Origin: Sipunculus nudus
Taxonomy: Eukaryota > Annelida > Sipuncula > Golfingiida > Sipunculidae
DNA: 64,000 nt
Assembly (NCBI GenBank): GCA_026874595.1
Contig: JAPPUL010000069.1
Location: 1,118,001 to 1,182,000, forward strand
Direction: 5' to 3'
Shown here: piece by piece, positions 54,470-63,587 of the stretch
How positions within the stretch are numbered: position 1 is the first letter of the stretch
How the letters are laid out: each line of letters begins with the position of its first letter
The notes under the pieces: model-generated
The model's input: the letters and a program-made list of their open reading frames with translations, nothing else
Databases searched by the model: none
What the model was told of the DNA's origin: nothing
Translations under genes and position numbers: made by a program

Positions 54470-55304
54470 ACAACTTACATGCTTTTTTGTAGGCGCTAAA
54501 AACACTTTCTATTACAAGACCTCGAAACCCACCATTCTCAAGTACGGAAATGCCTTCAATAGTAGTTCCTCCAGGCGAACTTACCATATCTTTTAGCTCA
54601 CCAGGATGTTTTTTGCTTGCTTTATTACTCTCTAAATACAATTTAGCAGAACCATATACAGTCTGCGCAGCAAGCGATAGTGCAACCGCTCTTGAAAGCC
54701 CTGCTCTTACCCCTCCATCCGCAAGCGCCTCTATAAACATAAATACAAAAGCAGGCCCACTAGCAGATAATCCCGTAACGGCATTAAGTAACTCTTCCGA
54801 AAGTTCAAATGCCATGCCAGCGCATCTTAGCAAATCTAAAATATATTTTTTGTCTGACTTATCTATGCTATCATTAAAACAAACTCCACATGCTCCTTCT
54901 GAAACTAAATAAGGCGTGTTAGGCATGACTCGGGCAATCTTATGATTAGTAAGTACTTTTTCTATTTCTAAAATGCTTATACCGGCACAAACAGAAATTA
55001 AGGTTTTATCGATGGATCCTCCCTTAGAAGTATTTCGGAGAGCTTCTCTACAATCCTTTATAGTATTAAGTAATTCAGGCACGTCATTAGGTTTTATCGC
55101 AAGGATTATATACTCTGACTTCTCGTATACTTCTTCCGCAGTCGGCAATATGTTTATTCCATATCGCTCTTTTATCTCTATAGACTTCTTTTCTATAACG
55201 TCATAAGCATATACATCCTCAGCTTTAATAACACTCTTATCTAAAAAAGCCTTTATAAGTGCCTCCCCCATATTCCCAAGCCCGATAACTCCAACCTTAA
55301 TCAT
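54444..55304 (-). CDS. proC: pyrroline-5-carboxylate reductase
   Basis: ProC makes proline with NAD(P)H. Rossmann motif GVIGLGNMGEALIKAF, LAIKPNDV, the VRVMPNTPYLVSEGACGV stretch (ARVMPNTP) and the C-terminal signature TGLSASGPAFVFMFIEALADGG...LKDMVSSPGGTTIEGI. 286 residues is slightly long for the family (about 270). It is convergent with the GerMN gene and 3' overlapping. Confidence 0.95.
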   Translation of the reverse strand: MIKVGVIGLGNMGEALIKAFLDKSVIKAEDVYAYDVIEKKSIEIKERYGINILPTAEEVYEKSEYIILAIKPNDVPELLNTIKDCREALRNTSKGGSIDKTLISVCAGISILEIEKVLTNHKIARVMPNTPYLVSEGACGVCFNDSIDKSDKKYILDLLRCAGMAFELSEELLNAVTGLSASGPAFVFMFIEALADGGVRAGLSRAVALSLAAQTVYGSAKLYLESNKASKKHPGELKDMVSSPGGTTIEGISVLENGGFRGLVIESVFSAYKKACKLSNYNQDNI

Positions 55305-55326
55305 AAAATAGTCTTATCTTCTTTTT

Positions 55327-55380
55327 CATTGTTCTTTTTCATTGTTCTTTTTTCATTGTTTTTTTTTCATTGTTTTGATT
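55327..55380. repeat. 13-14-bp imperfect tandem repeat, four copies
   Basis: cattgtt plus a T-rich spacer starts at 55327, 55340, 55354 and 55368. It lies upstream of proC on the minus strand (A-rich there), between proC and sucD. The rest of the 173-base gap holds nothing I can support. Confidence 0.8.
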
Positions 55381-55477
55381 CTCTCTTTATAACTTTATAA
55401 GGATAGGCATATTGCGTTTGTAATATCTGTTTAGCTTTTTAAGCAGCAAATAATGCAAATAAGTAAGAATAAGTTCC

Positions 55478-56344
55478 TTACAATTTAGTGTAGAGTACGT
55501 CCGCTATATCACTTGGAGTGTCACATACCTCAACTCCTGCCTCATTCAAAGCCTTTATTTTACTCTCGGCAGTCCCAAGCCCTCCTGATATTATCGCCCC
55601 GGCATGGCCCATTCGTTTTCCCTCCGGCGCCGTCCGTCCTGCTATAAACGATACTACAGGCTTTTTTATATTCTCTTTTATGTACGCTGCCGCCTCCTCC
55701 TCATCTGTCCCCCCAATCTCGCCTATTAGCGCTATGCCCTTTGTCTCTTTATCTTTATTAAACATTTCAAGTACGTCTATAAACCCTGTCCCAATTATTG
55801 GATCCCCGCCTATCCCGATACAGGTCGTCTGCCCAAGTCCTTTCTTTGTGACTGCATACACCACCTCGTACGTTAACGTACCGCTTTTTGACACTATCCC
55901 AACTATTCCTTCTTTTGCTATCTGGCCCGGCATTATCCCTACTTTGCTCTTACCAGGGGTTAGCAACCCTGGACAGTTTGGCCCGATAACTCGTACCTCT
56001 TTCCCTTGTATATAGTTATACATATTAAGAGCATCGTTTACCGGTATCCCTTCTGTTATACATACTACTAGCTTTATCCCAGCATCTACAGCCTCAAGTA
56101 TTGCCTCGTATGCAAACGCTGCCGGTACATATATTACCGACGTGTTTGCTCCCGTTTTACGTACTGCCTCATCTACAGAATCATATACCAAAACCCCTTC
56201 AACTCTCTCCCCTCCTTTCCCAGGAGTTACACCCCCAACCACGTTAGTTCCATAATTTAACATCTGTCGTGTGTGAAATGACCCATCTCGTCCCGTTATA
56301 CCTTGTACTATTAGCTTTGTATTTAAATCTATCAATATCCCCAA
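55478..56344 (-). CDS. sucD: succinyl-CoA synthetase, alpha subunit
   Basis: SucD with SucC converts succinyl-CoA and ADP/GDP to succinate and NTP. The CoA-binding start [50 protein letters not shown], and the phospho-His247 in MGHAGAII are present. TTG start (plus-strand complement at 56342-56344) with AGGAG 8 bases upstream. Encoded 58 bases after sucC. Plus-strand base composition here is C-rich, i.e. the coding strand is G-rich. Confidence 0.96.
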   Translation of the reverse strand: MGILIDLNTKLIVQGITGRDGSFHTRQMLNYGTNVVGGVTPGKGGERVEGVLVYDSVDEAVRKTGANTSVIYVPAAFAYEAILEAVDAGIKLVVCITEGIPVNDALNMYNYIQGKEVRVIGPNCPGLLTPGKSKVGIMPGQIAKEGIVGIVSKSGTLTYEVVYAVTKKGLGQTTCIGIGGDPIIGTGFIDVLEMFNKDKETKGIALIGEIGGTDEEEAAAYIKENIKKPVVSFIAGRTAPEGKRMGHAGAIISGGLGTAESKIKALNEAGVEVCDTPSDIADVLYTKL

Positions 56345-56402
56345 TTTACCAACTCCTATTACTTTATTATATATTTAAATCTGTTTGAAATATATCTTTA
56401 GT

Positions 56403-57545
56403 CTAGCTTACACCAACATTTGCGTGTTTTACCGCAAGCATAACTGCTTCATTCATACTCTCTGCTGTGTGCAGTTTAGTCCCTTCTAGTATCTTTCGTG
56501 CTTCCGTCTCGTTTGTTCCTGTCAGACGCACTACTATAGGCAACTTTATCTCTATTTGGCGCATCGCCTCCAAAAGTCCATTTGCTATGTCATCACAACG
56601 CGTTATCCCGCCAAAGATGTTTAGCAATATTGACCTTACATTCTTATTTGACGTTATTATCTCAAGCGCCTTTACCACTTTAATCGGATTTGAACTGCCT
56701 CCTACATCAAGAAAATTTGCAGGCTCACCTTTATATAGTTTTACTGCATCCATCGTTGCCATCGCAAGCCCGGCTCCGTTTACTATGCACCCTACGTAAC
56801 CATCAAGAGCCACATACGATAACCCGTACTCTTTTGCTATTAGTTCGTTCTTGTCAATAGTATCAAAATCTATTAGCTCCTTTAAACTTGGGTGCCGCTC
56901 AAGTGCGTTCTCGTCAAAGTTTATCTTTGCATCTGCTGCTACCAAACTTCCATCCTTTAATATTGCAAACGGGTTTATTTCTACCAAGGAGCAATCCTTT
57001 TCCATGAATATTTTATACAAACTATCTGCTACCCTCATCCCTTCTTTTAATTGCTCTTTATCTTTTAATATATTTGAGAGTAAACGGCGCTTATGATAAC
57101 TTCTAAGCCCTATTATCGGATCTACGTTTACTTTCGTTATTGCATCCGGATCCTTTGCTGCCACCTCCTCTATATCCATACCCCCTGCCTCGCTTGTCAT
57201 GAACGTTAGCTTCTTGCTCCCTCTATCCAATATCACTCCAAGGTAAAGCTCCTTCTCTATTTTTACTGTCTCTACCACCAATACCTCTTTTGTTATAAGT
57301 CCCTTTATCTCCATCCCTAATATCTGCTCACCATACCTTTTTGCCTCATTAGCATCCCCTGCAAGCTTTACACCCCCTGCTTTCCCACGCCCCCCTACAT
57401 GTACTTGCGCCTTTACTACTACTGGCCCTCCTATAGATTTTGCTATCTCGTATACTTCCTCGGCACTCTTTGCAACTCCTCCATGCGGAGTTGGAATATC
57501 GTAACTTTCAAATATCTCTTTTGCTTGGTATTCGTGTATATTCAA
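56403..57545 (-). CDS. sucC: succinyl-CoA synthetase, beta subunit
   Basis: The ATP-grasp subunit. The start is set at TTG 57545, giving MNIHEYQAKEIFESYDIPTPHGGVA, the family N-terminus, with GAGGG 8-10 bases upstream; an upstream in-frame ATG (57578) would add 11 residues with no homologue. Landmarks: VVVKAQVHVGGRGKAGGVKLA, SEAGGMDIEEVA, LVEINPFAILKDGSLVAADAKINFD, NGAGLAMATMDAVKLY, NIFGGITRCDDIANG and VVRLTGTNETEARKIL. 380 residues. Confidence 0.96.
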   Translation of the reverse strand: MNIHEYQAKEIFESYDIPTPHGGVAKSAEEVYEIAKSIGGPVVVKAQVHVGGRGKAGGVKLAGDANEAKRYGEQILGMEIKGLITKEVLVVETVKIEKELYLGVILDRGSKKLTFMTSEAGGMDIEEVAAKDPDAITKVNVDPIIGLRSYHKRRLLSNILKDKEQLKEGMRVADSLYKIFMEKDCSLVEINPFAILKDGSLVAADAKINFDENALERHPSLKELIDFDTIDKNELIAKEYGLSYVALDGYVGCIVNGAGLAMATMDAVKLYKGEPANFLDVGGSSNPIKVVKALEIITSNKNVRSILLNIFGGITRCDDIANGLLEAMRQIEIKLPIVVRLTGTNETEARKILEGTKLHTAESMNEAVMLAVKHANVGVS

Positions 57546-57752
57546 TTGCTTGCCCTCGCAATTTATCCATAAATTCAAAGTCTAAATATAACTATATTAA
57601 TTTTTAATCTACAAGCTTTTATTTATATTTTTTCAATTCTTTAATTCTTTAATTCTATTCAGTTTATGAGGGCTTTATTTGCAGCTTTTTCTAGGTTTAC
57701 ATTGTTTTAGTTAGTTATTCAGATATGGAGAGCTTTATTAGTGCAATATAGC

Positions 57753-59489
57753 CTATTGCCAACTCTCTTTTAAGGCTACTCCGCTCCCTTTCAATTCCCC
57801 ATATTCTAGCAGGTATGTTAAATATTCCATATAATTTCTACATTGCTCTATCGCCTCAACTGGTGTCTTGTTTGTTAACTTCTTGCGACCATCTAAACTA
57901 TTGTCAAAACTAAGGCGCTCATCTTTTCCTTGAATGCTTTCCTTATGGCTTAATATGTTATTTGTTATCTCGCTTAACTTATAAGACACTCCCATTACAA
58001 GTTCTCGTATCTGGCGACTTTTGCTGATACGCTCAAGACCAAGCTTATGAAGCTTTTCCGGACGCGTCCTGCTTGTTGATTCAAGTTCTAATTCATTTAT
58101 ATACTTTACTAAAGTTGCATACTCCTTTAGACTCTCGTGTACTCGGGCAAACTCTATATATATATCATTTAGTTCCTTCTTATGATCTATTCGTCGCCCG
58201 CTATCCCAGTCTATTGTGAACTTTATCTTATTTGATGTTAAGATAAACGAAAACTCCTTCTCAAATTCATCTAATATAACGTATACTTTATATAATTTGT
58301 CGTTTGAATTTATATAGTTTGTTAGAGAATTTGGATTTCCTTCTCCTGCTTTTTTGTAGGATAAACTTTCTATCCATTTCTTTCCTGCTTTTAACTCATT
58401 TGGAAGTTCAAAATCTTTATCTTCATTACTTTTAGCATCTTCAAGAACTTCTGAGAGCTTTGTATTCTCAAGCTCCATAGCATTTACAAGCTCCTCACGT
58501 TCTATTATAGTGTTATTTATTATATAATCTATTGTTTTTTCTTCTGGTATGTTTAATGTTTGGTTTAAATTATCATAAGATTCTATTTCTATATTCATAT
58601 TTATTGTCTTACAATGGCAATAGTGTAGCATCAATAGGTAGGTGCTGAATATATTATTTAGTATTGTCCCAAGATTTTTACTTAGATTCTCTACAGCTTT
58701 ATCTTTATCACTTCGTTTTTGTATGTATAAAGCACAAGCCCTTTCTAGGATACTCTCAAGTAATACTCTATGGGGTCTGTATAGGTGTATCCTCTTATAT
58801 ATCATGCTTAACGTATCACCTATAAGATCTTTATCCAGGTCTCCTTTATTATTCAATAATATCTGTCTTAAATTTGCAAAGTCTCTTACCTTATACACTT
58901 GTTCGCCAAGCTTTAATAACTCGTATCCATATTCATCGTTTGCAAGCCCTAACCGTATAGACTCTGCTACAGCAACATCTTCCGGTTCGCTAACCTCCTT
59001 GCACAGCATCGAAAGGTTTATTAGATTATTTTCTAGGTTATTAGTCAGTTTTATTATGAATTCTCTTTTGTATCGAGTTCCTGTTAGGTTTGTTATCCCT
59101 GATAGGTAGGTGTTTATGTTTAGTGTTAATCTCTCAAAAAATGAACGCTTTTTACGCTTTGAAAGTTGTATATATTCATTTGTTCCCTCCCCTTTCTCTA
59201 TTCCTTTCTCATCATTAGCATCTCTTCTAACAGGTTCTTTTGGCTTTTCTGCCTTTGAGCTGTCTTTTAAAGCTTTTGCCCTTGCAAATCTCTCTTTATT
59301 CCACTTGCTCCTTTTTAGTGGTATCCTAAGAGCTCCTTTCTTCGGCGGTTTTATAACCCCGTGCTTTTTAAATTTTTCTAGAAGCTCCTTTTTCTCTTCT
59401 TCATTTAATTTATTTGCACCAAGCCTTTTGTGCATATTGTCAAAATCATTACGTGACATACAGCTTCCTAATCTACTTGATTTTTTCAC
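57753..59489 (-). CDS. uncharacterised 578-residue helical protein
   Basis: No family is recognised. The N-terminal ~100 residues are charged and low in structure (KKELLEKFKKHGVIKPPKKGALRIPLKRSKW, then RRDANDEKGIEKGEG). The rest is almost all helix with N, K, E and L, for example KREFIIKLTNNLENNLINLSMLCKEVSEPEDVAVAESIRL and EQCRNYMEYLTYLLEYGELKGSG. There is no signal peptide and no membrane span, so a cytoplasmic protein. A cluster of cysteines/histidines occurs once (LLMLHYCHCKTINM). It is transcribed toward sucCD with a 207-base gap. Confidence 0.6.
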   Translation of the reverse strand: MKKSSRLGSCMSRNDFDNMHKRLGANKLNEEEKKELLEKFKKHGVIKPPKKGALRIPLKRSKWNKERFARAKALKDSSKAEKPKEPVRRDANDEKGIEKGEGTNEYIQLSKRKKRSFFERLTLNINTYLSGITNLTGTRYKREFIIKLTNNLENNLINLSMLCKEVSEPEDVAVAESIRLGLANDEYGYELLKLGEQVYKVRDFANLRQILLNNKGDLDKDLIGDTLSMIYKRIHLYRPHRVLLESILERACALYIQKRSDKDKAVENLSKNLGTILNNIFSTYLLMLHYCHCKTINMNIEIESYDNLNQTLNIPEEKTIDYIINNTIIEREELVNAMELENTKLSEVLEDAKSNEDKDFELPNELKAGKKWIESLSYKKAGEGNPNSLTNYINSNDKLYKVYVILDEFEKEFSFILTSNKIKFTIDWDSGRRIDHKKELNDIYIEFARVHESLKEYATLVKYINELELESTSRTRPEKLHKLGLERISKSRQIRELVMGVSYKLSEITNNILSHKESIQGKDERLSFDNSLDGRKKLTNKTPVEAIEQCRNYMEYLTYLLEYGELKGSGVALKESWQ

Positions 59490-59857
59490 CCTATCTTATT
59501 TAGTTTATTAAAGTAGTTTTTTAAAATAAAGCTACTTATATTTTAGTTAATAAGGTTATTTTTTTTGCATTTTATTTTACTTTTAGGTCCTGCTTCTTAA
59601 GTAACATTATAAATTATATATGCTATATTTAGTGTGGGTTAAGTTTAGCTTTTTATTTCCAAAAGTCAATTTATCATGTCAATTTAACCCTTATTAACTT
59701 TATATATTATTTCTTTGAGCCGACCTTTCTTTTGTTGGATTTTTTAAGTATGATAGTTTAAACGATGCTTTGTAGTTTGTTTTGCTATTAAGAATACTTT
59801 TTGTTAAATACTTGGCTTAAGGTAGTATTATATCTATTCGTATTTTAAGGTATATAA
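59490..59857. other. 368-bp divergent intergenic region
   Basis: No gene is supported. It holds a loose inverted repeat GGGTTAA (59636-59642) with TTAACCC (59684-59690), and AT-rich DNA before the peptidase gene, with a TATTAT box at 59826 that could be a -10 element (no good -35 at standard spacing). Confidence 0.55.
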
Positions 59858-61024
59858 ATGGTTTTAAATAAAAAAGCTATATTCATTATCGTTTTATCGT
59901 CTATTATCCTTTCTTTTGCACTAAGTCTTATTAGTCCTTTGGGTTCAAGTCCGTCGCATGAAAATATTACACAGGACCAAAATTCTAGTAACACCTTAGC
60001 TACAAAGGATAATTCAACTATTTTTAATAACAATTCTAAGCATAATAATAAACAAAATAGCAACTTTAATCAGAAGCACAATAATAATAATCCGTCTGAA
60101 GCTTATATTAAAGATTTGTCAACTAAATTATCTAAGTCTAAAGACAAGAAAAATAATAATTATGTAAACTTCCTTTATGCCTTTTTGAACCTTGATTTTA
60201 ATGACAGCGATGAGGATACTTTCTTACTTGACCAAAACTCCTTAATTGTTGAGTATGATGGCTACTACAACAATATGGAGTTCCAAACTTATACTATAAA
60301 AAAAGGTGATAACTTAATTTCTATTGCCAAAAAGTTTAATAGCAATATTGATACTTTAATCTCATTTAACAAGATTCAGGGAATGCGTTATCTATCTATT
60401 GGTGCTATACTTGTTATCCCAAGTATTAAAGGTATTTTGCATACTGTTAAAAAAGGAGATAGCCTTGATAAGATATCTAAAAAGTACGATGTTCGCCTTA
60501 GTGATATTATTTATATAAATGCCCTTAACAAATTATCAATTACTATGGGTGAGCGTCTTTTTATACCTGGTGCTAAATTGCCTGCTGAGAGTCATCTTAG
60601 ACTACTCAAAGACATATTTGCAAGGCCTGTTAGTGGTGTAATCTCATCGCCTTATGGGGTACGTTTACATCCAGTTTATAAAAAGTATAAACTTCATACA
60701 GGACTTGATATTAAGGCTCGTCGTGGCTCTCCTGTACGTGCTGCTCGAGCTGGTAAAGTTATATTTGCTGGATGGAAGGGTGCTTATGGTAAGCTAGTTA
60801 TTCTCTCGCATGGGAAGGGGGTTACAACTTATTATGGGCATCTTTCTAGAATTCTAACGAGAAGAGGTAGAAGAGTTAGCGCCAAACAAATAATTGGCAA
60901 GGTAGGCAGCACCGGTGTTTCTACTGGTCCGCATTTGCACTTTGAGATTAGAAAAAACAATAAACCTCAACGTGTTTTACGTAAGTTTCGCGGATTACAT
61001 GGTCGGGTTGGCGGGTACTGGTAA
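59858..61024 (+). CDS. LysM-M23 peptidoglycan metallopeptidase
   Basis: A membrane anchor (8-28, IFIIVLSSIILSFALSLIS) precedes an asparagine-rich linker (about 45-95). Two LysM domains follow (FQTYTIKKGDNLISIAKKFNSNIDTLISFNKI and ILHTVKKGDSLDKISKKYDVRLSDIIYINAL). The C-terminal M23 domain has GVRLHPVYKKYKLHTGLDI (Zn His and Asp), GHLSRIL and HLHFEIRKN with the H-x-H pair near 355. All metal ligands are present, so it should be an active cell-wall endopeptidase or an EnvC/NlpD-type activator. T-rich codon usage differs from many plus-strand neighbours. Confidence 0.94.
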   Translation: MVLNKKAIFIIVLSSIILSFALSLISPLGSSPSHENITQDQNSSNTLATKDNSTIFNNNSKHNNKQNSNFNQKHNNNNPSEAYIKDLSTKLSKSKDKKNNNYVNFLYAFLNLDFNDSDEDTFLLDQNSLIVEYDGYYNNMEFQTYTIKKGDNLISIAKKFNSNIDTLISFNKIQGMRYLSIGAILVIPSIKGILHTVKKGDSLDKISKKYDVRLSDIIYINALNKLSITMGERLFIPGAKLPAESHLRLLKDIFARPVSGVISSPYGVRLHPVYKKYKLHTGLDIKARRGSPVRAARAGKVIFAGWKGAYGKLVILSHGKGVTTYYGHLSRILTRRGRRVSAKQIIGKVGSTGVSTGPHLHFEIRKNNKPQRVLRKFRGLHGRVGGYW

Positions 61025-61050
61025 GTATAACTCGTATTTAATTAGTTTAG

Positions 61051-62619
61051 CTAGCCGTACATCTTTCTTAATATCATATAAATAACTTGTAAAGCTCCTA
61101 TAGTTGCGCCAAGCAGTGCTCCGAATATGTTTATCCACCTAAGATGTCGTTTTACTATCATAAGCATTATGTCCTCAACGCGCTGAAGTGGAAAGGCATT
61201 TATTTTATCTTTTATTAAACTCTTTATATTAAGCTGTAAAAGCATACCCTCTAGGTTTTGTTCTGTTAGCTCTATTAGCTTATTGGCAAGTGTTTTAGAT
61301 ATTTTGTTATTTGCAGCATAGTCAATATTAAAAATGTCTTTAAGCGGTCCTATCTCTTTATGATATATAAAGTTATCTATAGCTTCGTTTGCTTTCAAAG
61401 TTGTCATATTAAAAGTGTGCTCCTCTCTTAATGCATTTATTATAGTATTTGTAAGCTTTTCTTTAAAAAGCTCTTTGGTATTTGCTCCTAGTATATCATT
61501 TATTTTGTTTTCTTTTATGCTTTTAAGCGACGATTTTATAAAGCCGGAAAGTCCCTTTAAAACACTCTCGTTTTTCATGTAATTTAGAATATGGGCTGTT
61601 ACGTCATTTAAAACGCTTTCTTTATCAAAGCCTATCTCATTTATTTTCGTTTTTAGTATCTCATTAATCTGCTCATCTATTTTGGATGCAATCTCAGCTT
61701 GTTTTTGCTCTTCCCGCAAGCTGTCAAATCCTTTATATATAAACTCTCTAACAAGCGGGTGTAAGCTTTCGTCTATAAAGTCCTCAATAAGGAGTACAGA
61801 AGAGAAAAACTGTATAAAGACGCTTGAATTTTGAACGTAGTCCAAAATCATCTCTCGTAAGATGTTAAATAGCTGAATATCTAACTTTAGTTCAAAAACT
61901 GTTTGTTGTGCTTTGTTTATAATGTTTGGTAAGTTTTGAATTATCTTAGCCTTTAATACATTAACTAGAGGGGCAGGGATTACGGTATTTAATTCTTTGT
62001 TGCTATTTGCAATATCTTTTATTTTATCTTTAATAAAGGTATTAGCATTTTGGGAGTCTAATTCCTTAATGATTAAAGGGTTTAAAACGTCGTCTATAAA
62101 ATAGTTTATGTTATGATCAGATATAATGTCGCTTAGTTTTTTGTTTGAAATAGTTTCGACTATATTAGAAAGGAGTAAGCTTATAATGGCATCAAATCTT
62201 TGACTATGTAAAAATGCCTTATATTTTTGTTTAAGAATATGTTTAATGTTGGAAAGAGCTTTGTTGAAAGTAGGTTCTAAGTTTTTAGGGATTAAGCTTA
62301 TAATGGTTTTGATATTATAGTTTAGCAGGGATTTTATTTTACTTTGTATAATAGAGGTCAATGTATCTAAGAATTTAGGAGAAGCTATTTTATCTTTAAT
62401 AGTTTTAGGGGTAAGAAGCTTGTTACTGACTAAAGCAGCAATACTTAAAGCAAATTCGTTTCTGTGTTTAGGTATTATACCCGGGGTTAAAGGTATTTTA
62501 AATCTTGCAATGTATTTAGGGTTATTAGGTTTAAAAAGCATTTTGATGGCAATATAGTTTGTTAAATACCCTATTAAAGCGCCGACTAAAGGTGGTATTA
62601 CAAATTCTAAGATATTCAT
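61051..62619 (-). CDS. DUF445 family membrane protein
   Basis: The 522-residue protein begins with the DUF445 signature MNILEFVIPPLVGALIGYLTNYIAIKMLFKP and PLTPGIIPKHRNEFALSIAALVSNKLLTP, then a long amphipathic helical middle (repeats of about 30-40 residues with N-K-I-I-x-x-L pattern), and ends with a second membrane segment (INIFGALLGATIGALQVIYMIL). DUF445 proteins are widely conserved inner-membrane proteins without a settled function. The RBS GGAAAG precedes ATG. Confidence 0.9.
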   Translation of the reverse strand: MNILEFVIPPLVGALIGYLTNYIAIKMLFKPNNPKYIARFKIPLTPGIIPKHRNEFALSIAALVSNKLLTPKTIKDKIASPKFLDTLTSIIQSKIKSLLNYNIKTIISLIPKNLEPTFNKALSNIKHILKQKYKAFLHSQRFDAIISLLLSNIVETISNKKLSDIISDHNINYFIDDVLNPLIIKELDSQNANTFIKDKIKDIANSNKELNTVIPAPLVNVLKAKIIQNLPNIINKAQQTVFELKLDIQLFNILREMILDYVQNSSVFIQFFSSVLLIEDFIDESLHPLVREFIYKGFDSLREEQKQAEIASKIDEQINEILKTKINEIGFDKESVLNDVTAHILNYMKNESVLKGLSGFIKSSLKSIKENKINDILGANTKELFKEKLTNTIINALREEHTFNMTTLKANEAIDNFIYHKEIGPLKDIFNIDYAANNKISKTLANKLIELTEQNLEGMLLQLNIKSLIKDKINAFPLQRVEDIMLMIVKRHLRWINIFGALLGATIGALQVIYMILRKMYG

Positions 62620-62643
62620 ATAAGTTTCTTTCCTCTTCCTTTT

Positions 62644-62669
62644 ATCTAATCTTTTTATCTAATCTTTTT
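62644..62669. repeat. 13-bp tandem duplication upstream of the DUF445 gene
   Basis: atctaatcttttt is present twice with a 13-base period (62644 and 62657). Confidence 0.85.
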
Positions 62670-62832
62670 GTTGTTAAAATATGTGTTTATAAAGGGATTT
62701 AATAATTTATTAGGATAATAGAATAATTTATAATAAAGGCTTTGAAAATAAGAAAGATAATATTATATTTAGCTTTCAAAATTGCAGGGTTTAATTTAGT
62801 ATATAATATTAATGATATAGGGTTTAGATAAG

Positions 62833-63171
62833 ATGTACGCGATAGTAGAGCTTCAAGGTAAACAGTTTAAAATAGAAGAAGGCAAGAGACTAGTTATCCC
62901 ATATCTTGGGGATGAGACGAAAGAAGGGGATGAGTGTGTAATAGACAAGGTATTATTTTGTGGAGGTGAGGCTGGCAAGAAAGCTCTAGTTGGGACTCCT
63001 TACATTTTGGGAGTTGAGATTAGCGCTAAGGTTACGAGTCCACTTTTGAAAGATAAAAAAGTAATAGTTTATAAATTCAAACGAAGAAAGGATTATCATA
63101 AAAAGCAAGGGCATAGGCAAAAGTACACAGAGATTGAGATATCACAAATAGCTTTAAAAGAGGCGAGTTAG
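62833..63171 (+). CDS. rplU: 50S ribosomal protein L21
   Basis: L21 is an early-assembly protein of the large subunit. The 112 residues start MYAIVELQGKQFKIEEG, include VIVYKFKRRKDYHKKQGHRQKYTEIEI as the typical basic C-terminal signature. A TATAAT box at 62802-62807 precedes it by 25 bases; no well-spaced -35 was seen. The next gene, rpmA, is 84 bases downstream, and the Prp protease gene often between them is absent. Confidence 0.97.
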   Translation: MYAIVELQGKQFKIEEGKRLVIPYLGDETKEGDECVIDKVLFCGGEAGKKALVGTPYILGVEISAKVTSPLLKDKKVIVYKFKRRKDYHKKQGHRQKYTEIEISQIALKEAS

Positions 63172-63255
63172 CTTTAAAAGTTAGCTTTTGCTGTGTTTGT
63201 TAGTGTTTGTTATAGAAGAAAGTTAAAGAAGTTAATATAAGCAGGAGAGATAATA

Positions 63256-63519
63256 ATGGCACATAAGAAGGGAGGAGGGAGTTCACGTAATGGTAGAGAT
63301 AGTCATTCACAAAGGCTTGGAGTAAAACGTTTTGCAGGGGAGCTTGTATCTGGGGGGAGTATATTAGTTAGACAACGGGGGACTCGTTTTTCAGCTGGTG
63401 TTAATGTTGGTCGAGGACGGGATGATACTTTATATGCTAAGGTTTCAGGGAAGGTGTCGTTTGAAAAATACAAGAGTTATAAGAAAACAAGGCGTCGAAT
63501 AAGCGTAACGCCGGTTTAG
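63256..63519 (+). CDS. rpmA: 50S ribosomal protein L27
   Basis: L27 places its N-terminus near the peptidyl transferase centre. The product starts [26 protein letters not shown], lacking an N-terminal prosequence (as found in Firmicutes, removed by Prp), and has [32 protein letters not shown] precedes ATG. obgE, commonly next in this operon, is not downstream; the convergent nth gene is. Confidence 0.97.
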   Translation: MAHKKGGGSSRNGRDSHSQRLGVKRFAGELVSGGSILVRQRGTRFSAGVNVGRGRDDTLYAKVSGKVSFEKYKSYKKTRRRISVTPV

Positions 63520-63587
63520 AAAACCTACCCTAATTTATCATTTATAAAAAGCTTTTATCATATATAAAAACCGAAGCTTTAACACAC

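Noticed and set aside
55518-56015. 165-residue plus-strand frame opposite sucD
   Set aside because: Antisense shadow of a certain gene, with no RBS and composition typical of complement frames.
59939-59960. Sequence resembling a tRNA T-arm (GGTTCAAGTCC)
   Set aside because: It lies inside the peptidase coding frame and no acceptor or anticodon arms are found around it.
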